Shown: in pieces, positions 41,504-52,242 of the stretch
Layout of the letters: the number at the start of each line of letters is the position of its first letter
Position numbering within the stretch: position 1 is the stretch's first letter
Source: Macrophomina tecta
Taxonomy: Eukaryota; Ascomycota; Dothideomycetes; Botryosphaeriales; Botryosphaeriaceae
NCBI GenBank assembly: GCA_024180945.1
Contig: JAKSGN010000012.1
Span: forward strand, 552,454-616,453
Direction of reading: 5' to 3'
DNA length: 64,000 nucleotides
The notes under the pieces: generated by a model
What the model saw: only the letters and a program-made list of their open reading frames with translations
Databases searched by the model: none
Told to the model about the DNA's origin: nothing
Position numbers and translations under genes: made by a program

Positions 41504-43150
41504 ATGTCGCTACTTGGTCTGTCGAATGAATTACTCTTGTCGATTGCGGAGAACTTGGAAGCAGAAAACGACATCAATGCTTTGGCCCGGACGAATCAGC
41601 ACATGTACAATCTTCTGAATACCTATCTCTATCGACATAACATACAGCATTGTGGGAGTTCTGCATTGCGGTGGGCTGCAAAAAAAGGGCAAGAGACGAC
41701 AATTCAAAGGTTACTGGACGAGGGCGCCGACGTGCACTTGTGGGCTTATGGCGGTCGGACGCTGCTCTCGTTGGCAGCAGGGAATGGAAAAGAGGCGGTC
41801 GTGAGGCTGTTGCTCGCGCATGACGGCATCGACCCTGACTCTAAGGACTATAAGGGGAAGACGCCGTTATCGTGGGCGGCGGGGCAGGGGTACGGAGCAG
41901 TGGTGAAGCTACTACTTGCGAGTGGACGCATCGATCCGAACTCCGAGGATCACCAGGGACAGAGGCCGCTGTCATTGGCTGTGTGGAATGGGCATGAGAC
42001 CGTAGTAGAGCACCTACTTACTAAGAACGGCATCGACCCAGACTTTAAGGATCCATACGGTCAGACACTGCTGTCATGGGCAGCAGTAAATGGAAGAGAG
42101 GCGGTCGCGAGGCTATTGCTCGCACATGACGGCGTCGATCCCAACTCCAAGGATAGAGGCGGCCGGACGCCACTATTGTGGGCCGCAGCGAAGGGAAGAG
42201 AGGCGGTCGCGAGGCTGTTGCTCGCGCATGACGGCGTCGATCCGAACTCCAAGGATGGAGACGGCCAGACGCCACTATTCTGGGCTGCACAAAATGGAAA
42301 AGAGGCGGTCGTGAGGCTGTTGCTCGCGCATGACGGCGTCGATCCTGACTCCAAGGATGGAGGCGGCCGGACGCCACTGTTGTGGGCTGCACAAAATGGG
42401 CACAACGAGGTGGTGAAGTTGCTCCTTGCGAATAAGGGAGTCAACCCGAACTCTTAGGATAATAAGGGGCAAACGCCACTGTCGTTAGCCGTATTGGAAA
42501 GGCACAAAGCAGTGACAGAAATACTTCTCGCAGACGACCGTGTGGACCGGGACCATAAGGACAACAATGGCCGGACACTGCTATCGGTTGCTGCACGAAA
42601 TGGATACGAGAAGGGAGTTGAATTATTACTCGCAAGCGAAGATGTCGATCCTAACTCCGAGGATAAACACGGCCAGACGCCACTGTCACGTGCCGCATTC
42701 TATGGGTGCGAGGTGGTGAGGGTGCTCCTCGCGAATAACCGAGTTAACCTAAACTCTAAGGACAACGATGGTCGGACACCGCTGTCTTGGGCTGCACGGA
42801 ATGGGCACGAGGGAGTGGTGGGGCTCCTACTCGTGAAAGCCGGTGTCGATCCAGACCCCAAAGATGAATTTGGTAAAACCCCGCTGTCGTGTGCGGCAGA
42901 GTGGGGCCACGAGGCGGTGATGGAACTACTGCTCGCGAACGGCGGCATCGACCCAAACACGAAAAGCATTATCGGGCGGACGCCACTGTCAACTGCCGCA
43001 CTAAACGGGCACAAGACGGTGGTGGAGCTGCTACTCGCAACTAAGGGCGTCGACCCAGACTCCAAAGATAACGATGGATGGACGCCGCTTTTGTTGGCGA
43101 TGACGGGTCAGCACAATGACATTATAGCACTACTCACTTCAATCACGTAG
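41504..43150 (+). CDS. ankyrin-repeat protein with F-box-like N-terminus, one in-frame stop
   Basis: Starts MSLLGLSNELLLSIAENLEA, an F-box-like opening (LP.ELLL.IA..L), then about 15 ankyrin repeats of 33-34 residues with the consensus GRTPLSWAA.NGHE.VV.LLLA..GVDP.SKD. A single TAG at 42455-42457 interrupts repeat 8 where neighbouring repeats read AAG (NSKD); the frame continues unshifted to 43150. Repeats 5-7 are nearly identical at DNA level, implying recent internal duplication or gene conversion. Such proteins usually act as adaptors; F-box plus ankyrin suggests target choice for ubiquitin ligases, which is inference. The truncated product would be 317 aa, the read-through about 548. It may be a pseudogene or a polymorphic allele. 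Confidence 0.82.
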
Positions 43151-43560
43151 GCTCTTATTTATTTCTTTTTGTGGGCTTTCTGATTGCCTTTTCTTCTTTA
43201 ATGCATCATACCATCAGTAGTTTCAATCCGTTCGTGCATCGATTCCAGGTTTCGCATGAACTTGGTGTTAGAGCGGAGCTTCTACAAGCATGCGAAGGAT
43301 GCCTTGTCCCCTAATTTGCTGCCCTGTACATGGATATAGGTAGCACAGCACGTCCTATGGCCCCTGGGAGGCTCTAGGGTAAGATGGGGCCGACTACGGT
43401 CGCGCTCACGCGTCACCCGCCGGACGTTAAATAGTGTCAATGCAATTCAATTCAGAAGCTTCAGTCTTCCTGATAGAACACTGCGTAGAAATATTCCAAA
43501 ACCGTTGAGTGTGCTTCGGTCTACCAAGATTGTCAGATTGGTAGAAGAAGAACACAAAAC
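43151..43560. other. no gene recognised
   Basis: About 410 bp between the two convergent ankyrin sequences. Likely 3' flank of both; no motifs. Confidence 0.45.
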
Positions 43561-43900
43561 CTATGTACCAGAAGTAAGCATATCTACTACATCCTCGTGA
43601 CCCTTCTCTACCGCCCGCACCAGTAGCGTACGCCCTCTGTTGTCCTTTGAATTTCGAGTCGACGCCGTCCTTCGCGAGTACGAGTCCCACCACCTCCATG
43701 TGTCCACTCTCCGCCGTCCACGAAAGCGGTGTCCGCCCCTCGTTGTCTTTGAAGTTCGGGCCAATGCTGTCAGTCCCGAGCAGCATCTCCATTGCCGCCT
43801 TGCGCCTATTTTCTGCCGCCCACTATAGCGGCGTCTAACCGTTTCCGTCCTTAAAGTCTGAGTCCTCAGCAAGCAGGTGCTTACTTACCGAATTTGTGCA
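43561..43900 (-). pseudogene. ankyrin-repeat fragment, C-terminal end, convergent to the ankyrin gene
   Basis: Minus-strand frames read AEDSDFKDGNG, a TAG, ENRRKAAMEMLLG, NFKDNEGRTPLSWTAESGHM, EVVGLVLAKDGVDSKFK, then after a one-base shift NRGRTLLVRAVEKGHEDVVD and a natural end MLTSGT. About three repeats of the same type as 41504-43150. The 5' part is missing beyond 43900. It is probably the remains of a second, inverted paralogue. Confidence 0.75.
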
Positions 43901-44231
43901 CTGTGGCCCGTAAGCGCCAGGCCTCGCTGTTGAAGTTTTGAAAGGGAAAGCCGCTCTCTAGTAAAAATTGCGTCAAGTGTGGGGACGGGGCGGCGGACGT
44001 TGACGCCGACAGCGCTCTTGGCCCCAGACATGCCGTTATGCCGCTATTGTGACATCAGGGGGCACGATGAGATGCTTAAAATTCGTTGAGGACCGCTTTT
44101 GTGCTTAGATAGCCTCCTACCGCTCTGGCCGGTTGAGGGGTTTCATGGGACATTCGCGACCAACGCTTGGTGTTTTCGTTTCAAAGCGTACGCTAAAGCA
44201 TCACTATTTGACCGAGGGTTAGCCTTCAGCC
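43901..44231. other. no gene recognised
   Basis: About 330 bp between the ankyrin fragment and the hAT left end. No frame with motifs. Confidence 0.45.
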
Positions 44232-47070
44232 CAGGGTGGTAAACAATTCAACCACCTTCAACCGATTGCAATAAAGATTGAGGTCTTGGCAACTCAATCA
44301 ATCAATCATAAAGCCGTCATTTTGTCAATCAATCAATCTAAAAGGCCTGGTTGATTGCAATGTTGAAGCGATTGAAGGCACGTGATAGGAGAGCATTAAT
44401 CTGGCCACCTGGCCCTGGCTGACTGCCTACTGGCCGCTGGCCAGCCCGTCCATGAGGCTATCACGAGGTCTTGGCATGGTGTTGAGTACCATTCACGCCG
44501 GATCCGACCGGCATATTATTAATCCAGCCTCCGTGATTGGATAAAAAATTTTCACCTCGCATAGGTATCGTATCGCCTACCCGACCGTCTCAATCAGCTG
44601 CACATCACACCTTATGGCTTCTGACAGCCCGCCGTTTATCGCTTCTACACTCTCTATAGAGCCTACGGGCCTTCTTACCCTAGCAGACTCTAGTAATCCG
44701 GCTACGGACGGCCGCGGTCCACAGCGTGAAGGGTGGGAATGCTTCCCTTGGGACAAGTTCAAAGGCTTCGTTATTAATGAGAGGTCCAATCGCTCTGGCT
44801 GGACGTGGGAGCACGGCTTCGACGTCAAGCGCCATAATAACTCATCTCATTGGATCTGCTGGCACTGCGTTACGAGGCGAAGCCCTCAACCGGCTATCTT
44901 CGCCGCCGCAGGTACAGCAAATCAAGCCAAGCACCTCGTCAATGAGCACGGTGTTCACGATCCTACAGGCAAGCGGCCAGCGAAGCGTGCAAAGGTCTCT
45001 ATCGCTGAGAGGCTTCATATGGACGTCACCAAGCCAGCTGAACAGGCAGTTGTCAATCGGCTTATTCAAAGCTTCAATCCTACCTACTTTCAGGAACTCC
45101 TCGTAGACTGGATCACGCATGACAATGTCCCTTTTCGCAAGGTTGAGAGCCATCACTCTCATCGTTTAATGGAGTATACCAACCCTGCTTGTGCTTCATC
45201 CTTGCCCTCTCATCCAACGGTGCGAAAGTGGCTCCTCAATGAGTTCAATAGGCACCGAGGCATCGTCACTGAACTTCTTCACGGCTCACTAGGCCTTATC
45301 CACCTCTCATTTGACGGCTGGACGTCCCGCAATCACAAGAGCTTGCTTGGCGTTATTGTGCACTTCCTTAGCTCTAATGGCAAGCTGCGACAATTCACAA
45401 TTGGATTACCACAACTAGAGGGCCATCACGGCGTAGATATGGCCGAGGAGGTAGCTCAGATCATTGCAGACTGGGGAATTGGTAACAAGATTGGATACTT
45501 CATCACCGATAACGCCTTCAACAACGATACGGCGATTGATCAGCTAGCTGACGAATTCGGCTTCGACGCTAAGCAGCGTCGCCTCCGCTGTATTGGACAC
45601 ATTATCAACCTTGTTGTACGTCAGATTCTCTTCGGCGTAGATTTTGATCTCTTTGAACAGGACTGTCATGACGCCCGTGATCTACTCGCTGAACATCGTC
45701 ACTGGCGTCAAAAGGGAGCGCTTGGCAAGCTTCACAATGTTATCCATGCGATTGCACGATCAGAGAGCCTTCGCGCAAAGCTTCGTCGGCTTCAGCAAGC
45801 TGGCCAGCCAGCCGGTGAAGGCGACGCCGTTACGTACGAGCTCGTACTCGATAACGCAACCCGCTGGAACTCCTTTGAGGCCATGATCGAGCGCTCAATC
45901 AAGCTACGATACTTCATTGACGCAATCCTGCTGAACGAGGTCTCAGAGTGGAAAGCGTACATCCTTCGAGCTAGGGCTGACGGTAGAGGGATCAAGCGAA
46001 AGCAGCCTGTCCTCGTAGACGACTATCTCACCGCAGATGACTGGGCTACAATCAATGAGTATCACTCTATCCTCCAGCCCTTCAAAGAGGTTACAATAAG
46101 GCTTCAGGGCAACCCTACTCAGGGTCAGTTTGGTGCTCTTTGGGAAGTCCTTCCAGTTATGGAGTTCCTCTTAGGCCATCTGGAGGAGGTAAAGGATCGT
46201 AACGACGTATATCCAGAGGAGCACTTCAAGATTAATGTCTAATTAGGCTGGGCTAAGCTCAATGAGTACTACACGCTGCTTGACGACACCCCTGCATACG
46301 CCGCAGCGCTGGTGCTTCACCCAGCCTTTCGCTGGACGTGGATTGAGAAGCACTGGGCAGATAGACCTGAGTGGATAGCGTTAGCGAAGACATCTGTCAA
46401 TCAGCTATGGAAGGGTCAGTATCAATTGACACAAGCCACTGATGAGGCATCAGATGAGCGTCTACTGAGGCGTATACGAGATAAGACTACCAGCTTCGCT
46501 AGCTGGCTCCAGTCATCTACAGCGAAGCCTCTCATACCTACCACCTCCGACGAGTACACCACCTGGCAGACTGATACGTCTCCACTAGATACGGAACAGC
46601 GAAATCCAATTGAGTATTGGTTACTACGGCAGAAGCAGGATCCACGGCTCTCTCGGATGGCTCTAGACCTCTTCTCAATACCAGCAATGTCGACAGAGGT
46701 GGAGAGGATCTTCAGCTTAGCTGGACAGATGATAACACCCCTACGGAGTAGGCTGGAAGGCAATACTATTGCTGTGGCACAGATCCTGCGATCATGGGTT
46801 GGAGCAGGCATCATCAAGCGATGATAATAGCCCACGATAGCGAAGCTGATGGATATAGGCGAGTTTGTGTAACTATAATCGATAGTAGGCAGGTCTTAAC
46901 ACCATGCCAAGTATCACGGGTTTAGTCAGCAGCCGTTCAACCGACTCAATCAATCAATTCAACTCAATCAGATCAGCCGGTTGACTCAATCAATCGCGCT
47001 TTTGATAAATTCTTGGCAATCAATCAATCGCGAGGCCGCGATTGATTGAATTGAATTGATTACCACCCTG
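44232..47070 (+). mobile_element. hAT transposon, family 3, both ends present
   Basis: The ends CAGGGTGGTAAACAATTCAA (44232) and its mirror at 47051-47070 differ at one position. The similarity extends a few bases outward (ttcag.c before the left end). Subterminal regions on both sides are packed with caatcaatcaat-type repeats and a ccatgccaag phrase. I could not find an 8-bp duplication. Length 2839 bp, one gene. Confidence 0.85.
44614..46824 (+). pseudogene. hAT family 3 transposase, complete but for one nonsense codon
   Basis: BED-type finger region (WICWHCVTRRSP... KHLVNEHGVHD), then the DNA-binding/insert region, then the core: LIHLSFDGWTSRNHKSLLGV (first Asp), DNAFNNDTAIDQL (second Asp) and RRLRCIGHIINLVVRQILFG. 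A TAA at 46240-46242 interrupts it; the same frame continues LGWAKLNEYYTLLDDTPAYA and ends with the dimerisation motif DLFSIPAMSTEVERIFSLAG. There are 736 sense codons otherwise. The TAA is one transition from CAA. hAT enzymes cut and paste with 8-bp duplications. The copy is close to intact and therefore fairly young. Confidence 0.88.
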
Positions 47071-47717
47071 GACTGAATGTACGTGGCGACAAGTTCAAAT
47101 AACTTGTAAGTTGACTATGAGTCAGCTAATTTCAGAACCACAAGGCGTCCCGGATCAAGTGCTAAAAGTATCGAAGCTGGCCTCTTGAGCATTTTCATTT
47201 CTCCTTCTGTTCGGATGGTCCTCATCTTGCGAGTCGGTTCAGCGGGAGCTTCTTGTGGTCGCCTCACTGCTCGTTTACAGAGAGAAGACCAGCTATTACT
47301 CAAAGACGTGATAGTGCTTCACACCGACTCGGTACGCCAGGTTGGCCCGAAGCTGAACAGTAATCATCTGCATGACCACCCACGGGTACGCGCTGCCAAT
47401 GGGTCTAGGTGGACGAACCCATGTAACTCGGCATCGCTTTCGAGATGATAGTCCTCAGCCGGCAGCTGTTTCCTCACGGGCTCTTTCTCTTTCCGATGAC
47501 AAGCCGACAAAAAAAAAAAAAAAAAAGAGGGGCTGGCGATCTATGAGACGTGGCTGGCATTCGTGCGTCCCCACCGCTTGAAGTGAAAAAAGGAGCTGGA
47601 GCCAACACGAGCGGGCAAATGACTCCTTTCTCCAAAGACAGAACGATCACATCGATGCATTCATTCAGGGAGACAAATATGAATTACTCATATGCTGATC
47701 TACGTGCGTCGAATCCT
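47071..47717. other. no gene recognised; A-tract
   Basis: About 650 bp with a run of about 19 A at 47508-47526. Short frames only. The right end is the 3' flank of the small gene below. Confidence 0.4.
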
Positions 47718-48250
47718 CTAGCTGCGGCCACACTCTCTAACGGGATCGTAGTACTCGGACGCGCGAGAAGTACTGGTCTCAGGTGTTTTCGCGCTCGGAG
47801 GGACATATTTGCCTTCGTGATTGATGAGTAACAGCGATTCGAAAGACGGTGGAACTTTCACTTACCGGAAAGTCTATACGTGATGGCTTGCTTCATTTTC
47901 CACTCAAAGGCGCTGCGAGTAATTATAAAGGGGCGTCCATCTGAGTAAACCTCATGCTCGAGACCTTTCTTGACTGCTTCAAAAAGCCGGTTCCGCACCG
48001 GGGTCTTGATCTCGCCCCATGATCTCACCTGAGGTTTGGGAATATTTCCCCAATAGTCGTCGGTGAAGAGCACCTTCTCTGCCTCCGCAGCGGTCACTTT
48101 CTACGGTCTAATGAGTGTACGGCAGTAGCCCTACCGCTTATCAAGACTTACGGTAAACATTTCCCAAAGGTCGTCATTATTTCCGTTGTGTTCTGTGAGC
48201 CCCAACTCTTTCTCAATGTCTTCTTTGCTCTTCTTCTTCTTGCTTGTCAT
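47718..48250 (-). CDS. small three-exon gene of unknown function
   Basis: Exons 48250-48152, 48100-47866 and 47812-47718. Introns of 51 bp (GTAAGT...GTAG) and 53 bp (GTAAGT...GAAG) keep the frame (phases 0 and 1). About 142 aa: MTSKKKKSKEDIEKELGLTE, then DDLWEMFT|KVTAAEAEKV, then LFTDDYWGNIPKPQVRSWGE, then a Lys/Glu-rich helix, then GRPFIITRSAFEWKMKQAI. I recognise no family. The product is likely soluble, charged and without signal peptide. Both donors match the fungal consensus, which argues for a real gene. The start could be earlier, since the frame is open to 48394. Confidence 0.55.
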
Positions 48251-48633
48251 ACTCCGTAGGAAGCGCCTGGATGGCGGCCAGACGACGGAGGAAACAGGCT
48301 GGGGCGACCAGGCACCCTTGCAGCGGTGCGCGCAGGATTGCCGGGGGAGTCGCGCGTGGCTGAGGCGGCTAAGGAAGGATGGTAAAGCGCGCACTTTCGT
48401 GGTAATCCTTGCTGCGTAGATGTAGCCGCCGAGCGGCGAGGTTGAAAAGATTGTCCAGCTTTCAGTAAGTCGAGGCTCATTGTAGCCCGGGCGCGTGACT
48501 CACTGTGGCCTGATGAGGTGGCCGAGAGTCGCTTGCAGCTGACGGGGTTCGGGCCATGTCGCGCGGCACGCGCAGGTCGGAGGAAGCGCGGCACACGAGG
48601 AATGTCAAACGACGGCTCTTCCCATTGAACGTT
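48251..48633. other. upstream region of the small gene
   Basis: About 380 bp, GC-rich. The minus-strand frame of the small gene stays open to 48394 without motifs. Presumably promoter. Confidence 0.4.
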
Positions 48634-48784
48634 GTTCCACCCCAACAGTGACCAGGGCCATTTGGCTAGCCAACGAATAGCGTTTGAGACACCAAGGGGG
48701 TCTGGTTTGTAAACTCACCGATTTGGCTAGCCAAACGCTATTCGTTGGCTAGCCAAATGACCCTGGTCACTGTTGGGGTGGAAC
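48634..48784. mobile_element. 151-bp palindromic element (MITE-like)
   Basis: Arms 48634-48685 and 48733-48784 are inverted copies with one mismatch over 52 bp (GTTCCACCCCAACAGTGACC...). The loop is 47 bp and contains a third atttggctagcc. No clear target duplication: the flanks read gaacgtt and aaacgtc. The structure would fold into a long hairpin. It does not resemble the hAT or pogo ends in this window. Confidence 0.8.
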
Positions 48785-49515
48785 AAACGTCTTGCTAAAC
48801 CTACCCGCAGCGGTCCAGACAAGCCGACGTGCCGAGAATCCCCGCATTAAGTCCGAGGAACGACCGCGCTGAAAGGACGGAATGGCGGGAAAGCTGTCAC
48901 ACCACCAGGCACGGACACGTAGACGTGCATTACTGGTCGCCGGCCCCTGCCGCCTCCTACATCTACGGACACGACGGCCCATGGGGCTCGAGGAGCTACC
49001 GGCTGGAATGGAAGGAACGGCATGGTCGCGGGGACACGTACCGCAGCCACCCCACAGGCCCCGCAAGCGCGGGAAAAGTCGATGCGGGCATCCGACTCAA
49101 AACAGAACGACGCCATCTGCTGGACGCACGTCCCATATGGTGCCTTTGAGCATCGAATGAAAGCTGCGGAGCCAGCCGGGTCGGCGTCAGGCACCTCGAT
49201 TTATGTATCGAAACGTGCGGCATAGCATGGGACTCGTTCAGGGCCTTGGTACTGGCACGCAGCGGGGCATGCTGCTATCAACCCACTCTACTACTGTGCA
49301 TGGATACCAACATTATACTAAGGAAAGCCGCACATTCGGCTCTGGAATAACCTGGTGATACAAGCTATATGACCGCTCAAGATACGTAACCACGGAAGAC
49401 ATCCAGAAGATAATTCTAGCTGCATGCGGACAACAGAAGCAAACTAATTGTTTGCCCTCATTGCGAGAAATCCAGCCGCGCCCCCAATTTAGCAGAGCTA
49501 AGTGAGGCGTCCATC
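48785..49515. other. no gene recognised
   Basis: About 730 bp. Overlapping frames of about 100 codons on both strands between 48830 and 49225 look like GC-rich artefacts. The right part is the 3' flank of the next gene. Confidence 0.4.
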
Positions 49516-50474
49516 TCAATCCAGCCGAGTACGCTCCTCTCCCTCTTCGAACTCCTCGTCGAACTCTGTCAGAAAGTGAAGGTAAAACCGCCCTTCTGGG
49601 GCTTGCTGGAGGCCCATCAGTATGAACCAAAGGGAATCTTTGCCGCGGTGCACCAGGAACCAGTAGAGGTCCCAATCAAAGGGATCCTCGCCAGCTCTGA
49701 GTGGGGGTGTCCAATAACCAAAACTGTCCCATGCCTCGTCATCGTTCACTGCTCTAAGCAACATCTTCCAAAAGTCTCTGGAGAGACGGAGAAACACGCC
49801 ATCCCACTCCTCGTCATTCAGCACCATTTCGTGCTTGTGTCTCTTACTGTAGTGGACGACGCCATCAACCATCCAAACCTTCAATCCGTAGATGATGTCG
49901 CCGGGCAACCGCGCCACCTTCTTATACTCTGGCCAATCACCAGATGGCGGGTAAGTTTTGCGTCTCAACACCACCAATTCGAGGCATTCTTCTCCATCAG
50001 AGCCAGCAGAAACGGGGCTCAGCGGTTTCATGCACAAGGATGCTGTGAAAATTGTCAGTTGCGACGAGAATACCAAGTTTCGTGTAAAACACTCACGTGA
50101 ACTTTCGTCGATAGTAGTCACAGATTCCGCGTCTTCCTCCTCTTCAGAGGAAGTCAAAGGAGCCTCAGACTCATCTGGGGATGGATCTACCGGCAGAGTA
50201 CAATTAATAATCGGGTCAACGTCACTGCGATGTGCGACCTACCGGACGGAGCCCCGTGAACGGACGATTGGTTTCCCTCCGATTGGGAAATCGGATTGAC
50301 CAGCGTCAAGCCGTCGAGTACCGCCTTCACGGGCGTCAACTCTTCCGTTGAAGGTTGCGATTTGAGGAGTTCTTGGATGTCAACCCGTACGAGCTCGTGG
50401 AAATGACTGAAGTCATTCATGCTTCGTTCGGTCTGATGCGTCAACATTGGAGGAAAACTGGGAGAACGCGTCAT
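49516..50474 (-). CDS. three-exon gene of unknown function, Glu-rich and Trp-rich product
   Basis: Exons 50474-50243, 50174-50097 and 50042-49516. Introns of 68 bp (GTAGGT, gttgacc branch, CCAG) and 54 bp (GTGAGT, ctgac branch, ACAG) both join in phase 1. The second intron has a length divisible by three and no stop, so reading straight through it would hide it. About 278 aa: MTRSPSFPPMLTHQTERSMN, HFHELVRVDIQELLKSQPST, an acidic TSSEEEEDAE linker, then a Trp/Asp-rich domain (PPSGDWPEYKKVARLPGDII, EEWDGVFLRLSRDFWKMLLR, DWDLYWFLVHRG) and an acidic tail EFDEEFEEGEER. No family recognised. Confidence 0.6.
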
Positions 50475-52036
50475 GGTAATGAGCAATGAGGCACACTGGA
50501 CCAGAGGCGAGTCGATGACCGTATTATATAGAACGGAACAAGGCAGAGGCGCTGGAAAGAGCAGCCCCACTGTTTTGGCACTTTGTCGGGGTCTGCCGGC
50601 ATCGCATGCAGAACAGAGACACGCAGCTGGCGAGGATGTGATACGAATCCCTTGCCAGCTTGGCCCACTGGGGTCTTCGCGCGATTTTGCCTGCCGATGA
50701 GGCACGGCGTCTTCTCACAACAATCCTTGCCAATCGTGGCTTATCATGCAGTAGCAATTCCCATCTAGGGCGCGTGACCACAGCCGGTTTGAGGATTGAT
50801 GCGGCGCAGGAGACAAAGTCGATTGAGTAACACAAGGCAAAGAAAAGAGAAAAAAGGCGTGGTAATATCCACAGAATAATTGACACGATCATGGCAAGCA
50901 AAATCATTCTACTGATACCTAAACTACGCGGTCTATTTCTTCGATTCCAGCGGAAAGAGAAGCAGATAAAGCATATATAAGCTTGGGAACTGTCCACTCG
51001 GCGAGAAAGGGCGGAGCTACGGAAAACACTCAACCCATGAATGGTCTTTTCCTGAGTCGTTCGTACTTGCCAAGTGAGCACCATCTCCGCTTTTACGATG
51101 GCGGCGGAGGTTGTGTCGGCTTCGGGGTCCCCGTCGTGTCGTAAGCACCGCGTCCCATGGTTCCGGCTTGATTGTGGATATCTGAAGCAGATTAGGTCCA
51201 AATACGGTTTCGTCGCGGTGTCCTGGCAGTTTACCTGTGCAGTGGTAATGCAGTGGAGTCCGTTTGCCTGAATAATGGCTAGGTACGATGGTAGAGCGAT
51301 CCTCCTTAAATGGCTGGAGCGACCTGGTGCTGACACCGTTGCAACTTCCAGCTGTAACGGCGCGTTGCTTTACCCATGCATGCCGCTCCAAGCGTCAAAC
51401 TCTGTTCCGCTCCATTCCAGGGACCCAGGTGGAAAGATGGTATTGCAGACCCACCTTCTTCCCATCCTACCTGAAGTCTCGAGCCCGGAGCTACCATCGT
51501 ATGAGTCTGTCAAGGCGAGCACGAGTTAATGCGACCCACTCCTGCGGCGAGAACACCACATAAGTCAATGCATGAGCGATTATCGGCAACGCATAGGCAG
51601 CTGTGAGTGCGTCAACAACTCTGGTCAGAGTGTTTGTTGTTCCCACGATTCTGGGCCGCAGAGAACACGTCGTGTCTTCTGCTATGCTCACTGATGCCTA
51701 AGTCAAGACTGACCCCTTATCAGTCTCCGCGCGGAAGAAAACAAACAAGCGAAGGATTAAGGTCTTCCGCAAACAATGGACATTAAGTAAAGAGACGTCT
51801 CCAGGCGTAAATGCGGCCCGTCGGACAAGCTCATCTTTGCAAAAAAAAAAAAAAAAAAAAAATCTCTTGGTGTTTAAGAGACACCAACCCGTGGCCGCGG
51901 CCTCCGTGCGGCTGTGTAGTCATAAACTGGTCAGAAGGGAAGACACCTGAGACAAGGTGCAATGAAAATCCCGCGCGAGTGATAGAGTAAACAAGAGGCC
52001 AGAGAACCTAGTATGGCCGAATCTCTCCGTTGCAGT
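50475..52036. other. no firm gene; A-tract
   Basis: About 1.56 kb. The longest frame (51336-50524, minus, 270 codons) includes one hydrophobic stretch (MILLAMIVSIILWILPRLFS) but otherwise shows no domain and no splice support, so I do not call it. A run of about 22 A lies at 51841-51862. Confidence 0.4.
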
Positions 52037-52242
52037 CAGTGTATTAAACGGATGGCGCCAATTTGGATGATCCATCCAAATATGGCTTTGGATGGCTGAA
52101 TCCAGATGCATAGTGGATTTGGCGATCCATCCATATGCGGTAGTGTGGCTTCAGCCACCACCCCCTATACCACTAGCTAGCGAGCCCCTGATGAAGACGA
52201 AGCTTCGAACTCACTCTTTTTCCCACCTATATCCAAAGCTTC

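Noticed and set aside
41740..43100. Regular 99-102-bp DNA repeats that could suggest a CRISPR-like or satellite array
   Set aside because: The repeats are in one reading frame and encode ankyrin repeats. There are no unique spacers.
43427..43792. Minus-strand frame of 121 codons as a separate gene
   Set aside because: It is the ankyrin fragment read past a frameshift; only the part before the shift has repeat motifs.
48829..49225. Overlapping plus and minus frames of about 100 codons
   Set aside because: GC-rich shadow frames with no motif and no consistent exon structure.
50524..51336. 270-codon open frame on the minus strand with one hydrophobic segment
   Set aside because: No domain, poor start context and no splice support; its composition is patchy and it overlaps other open frames and the next gene's upstream DNA. 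Long chance frames are expected at this GC level.
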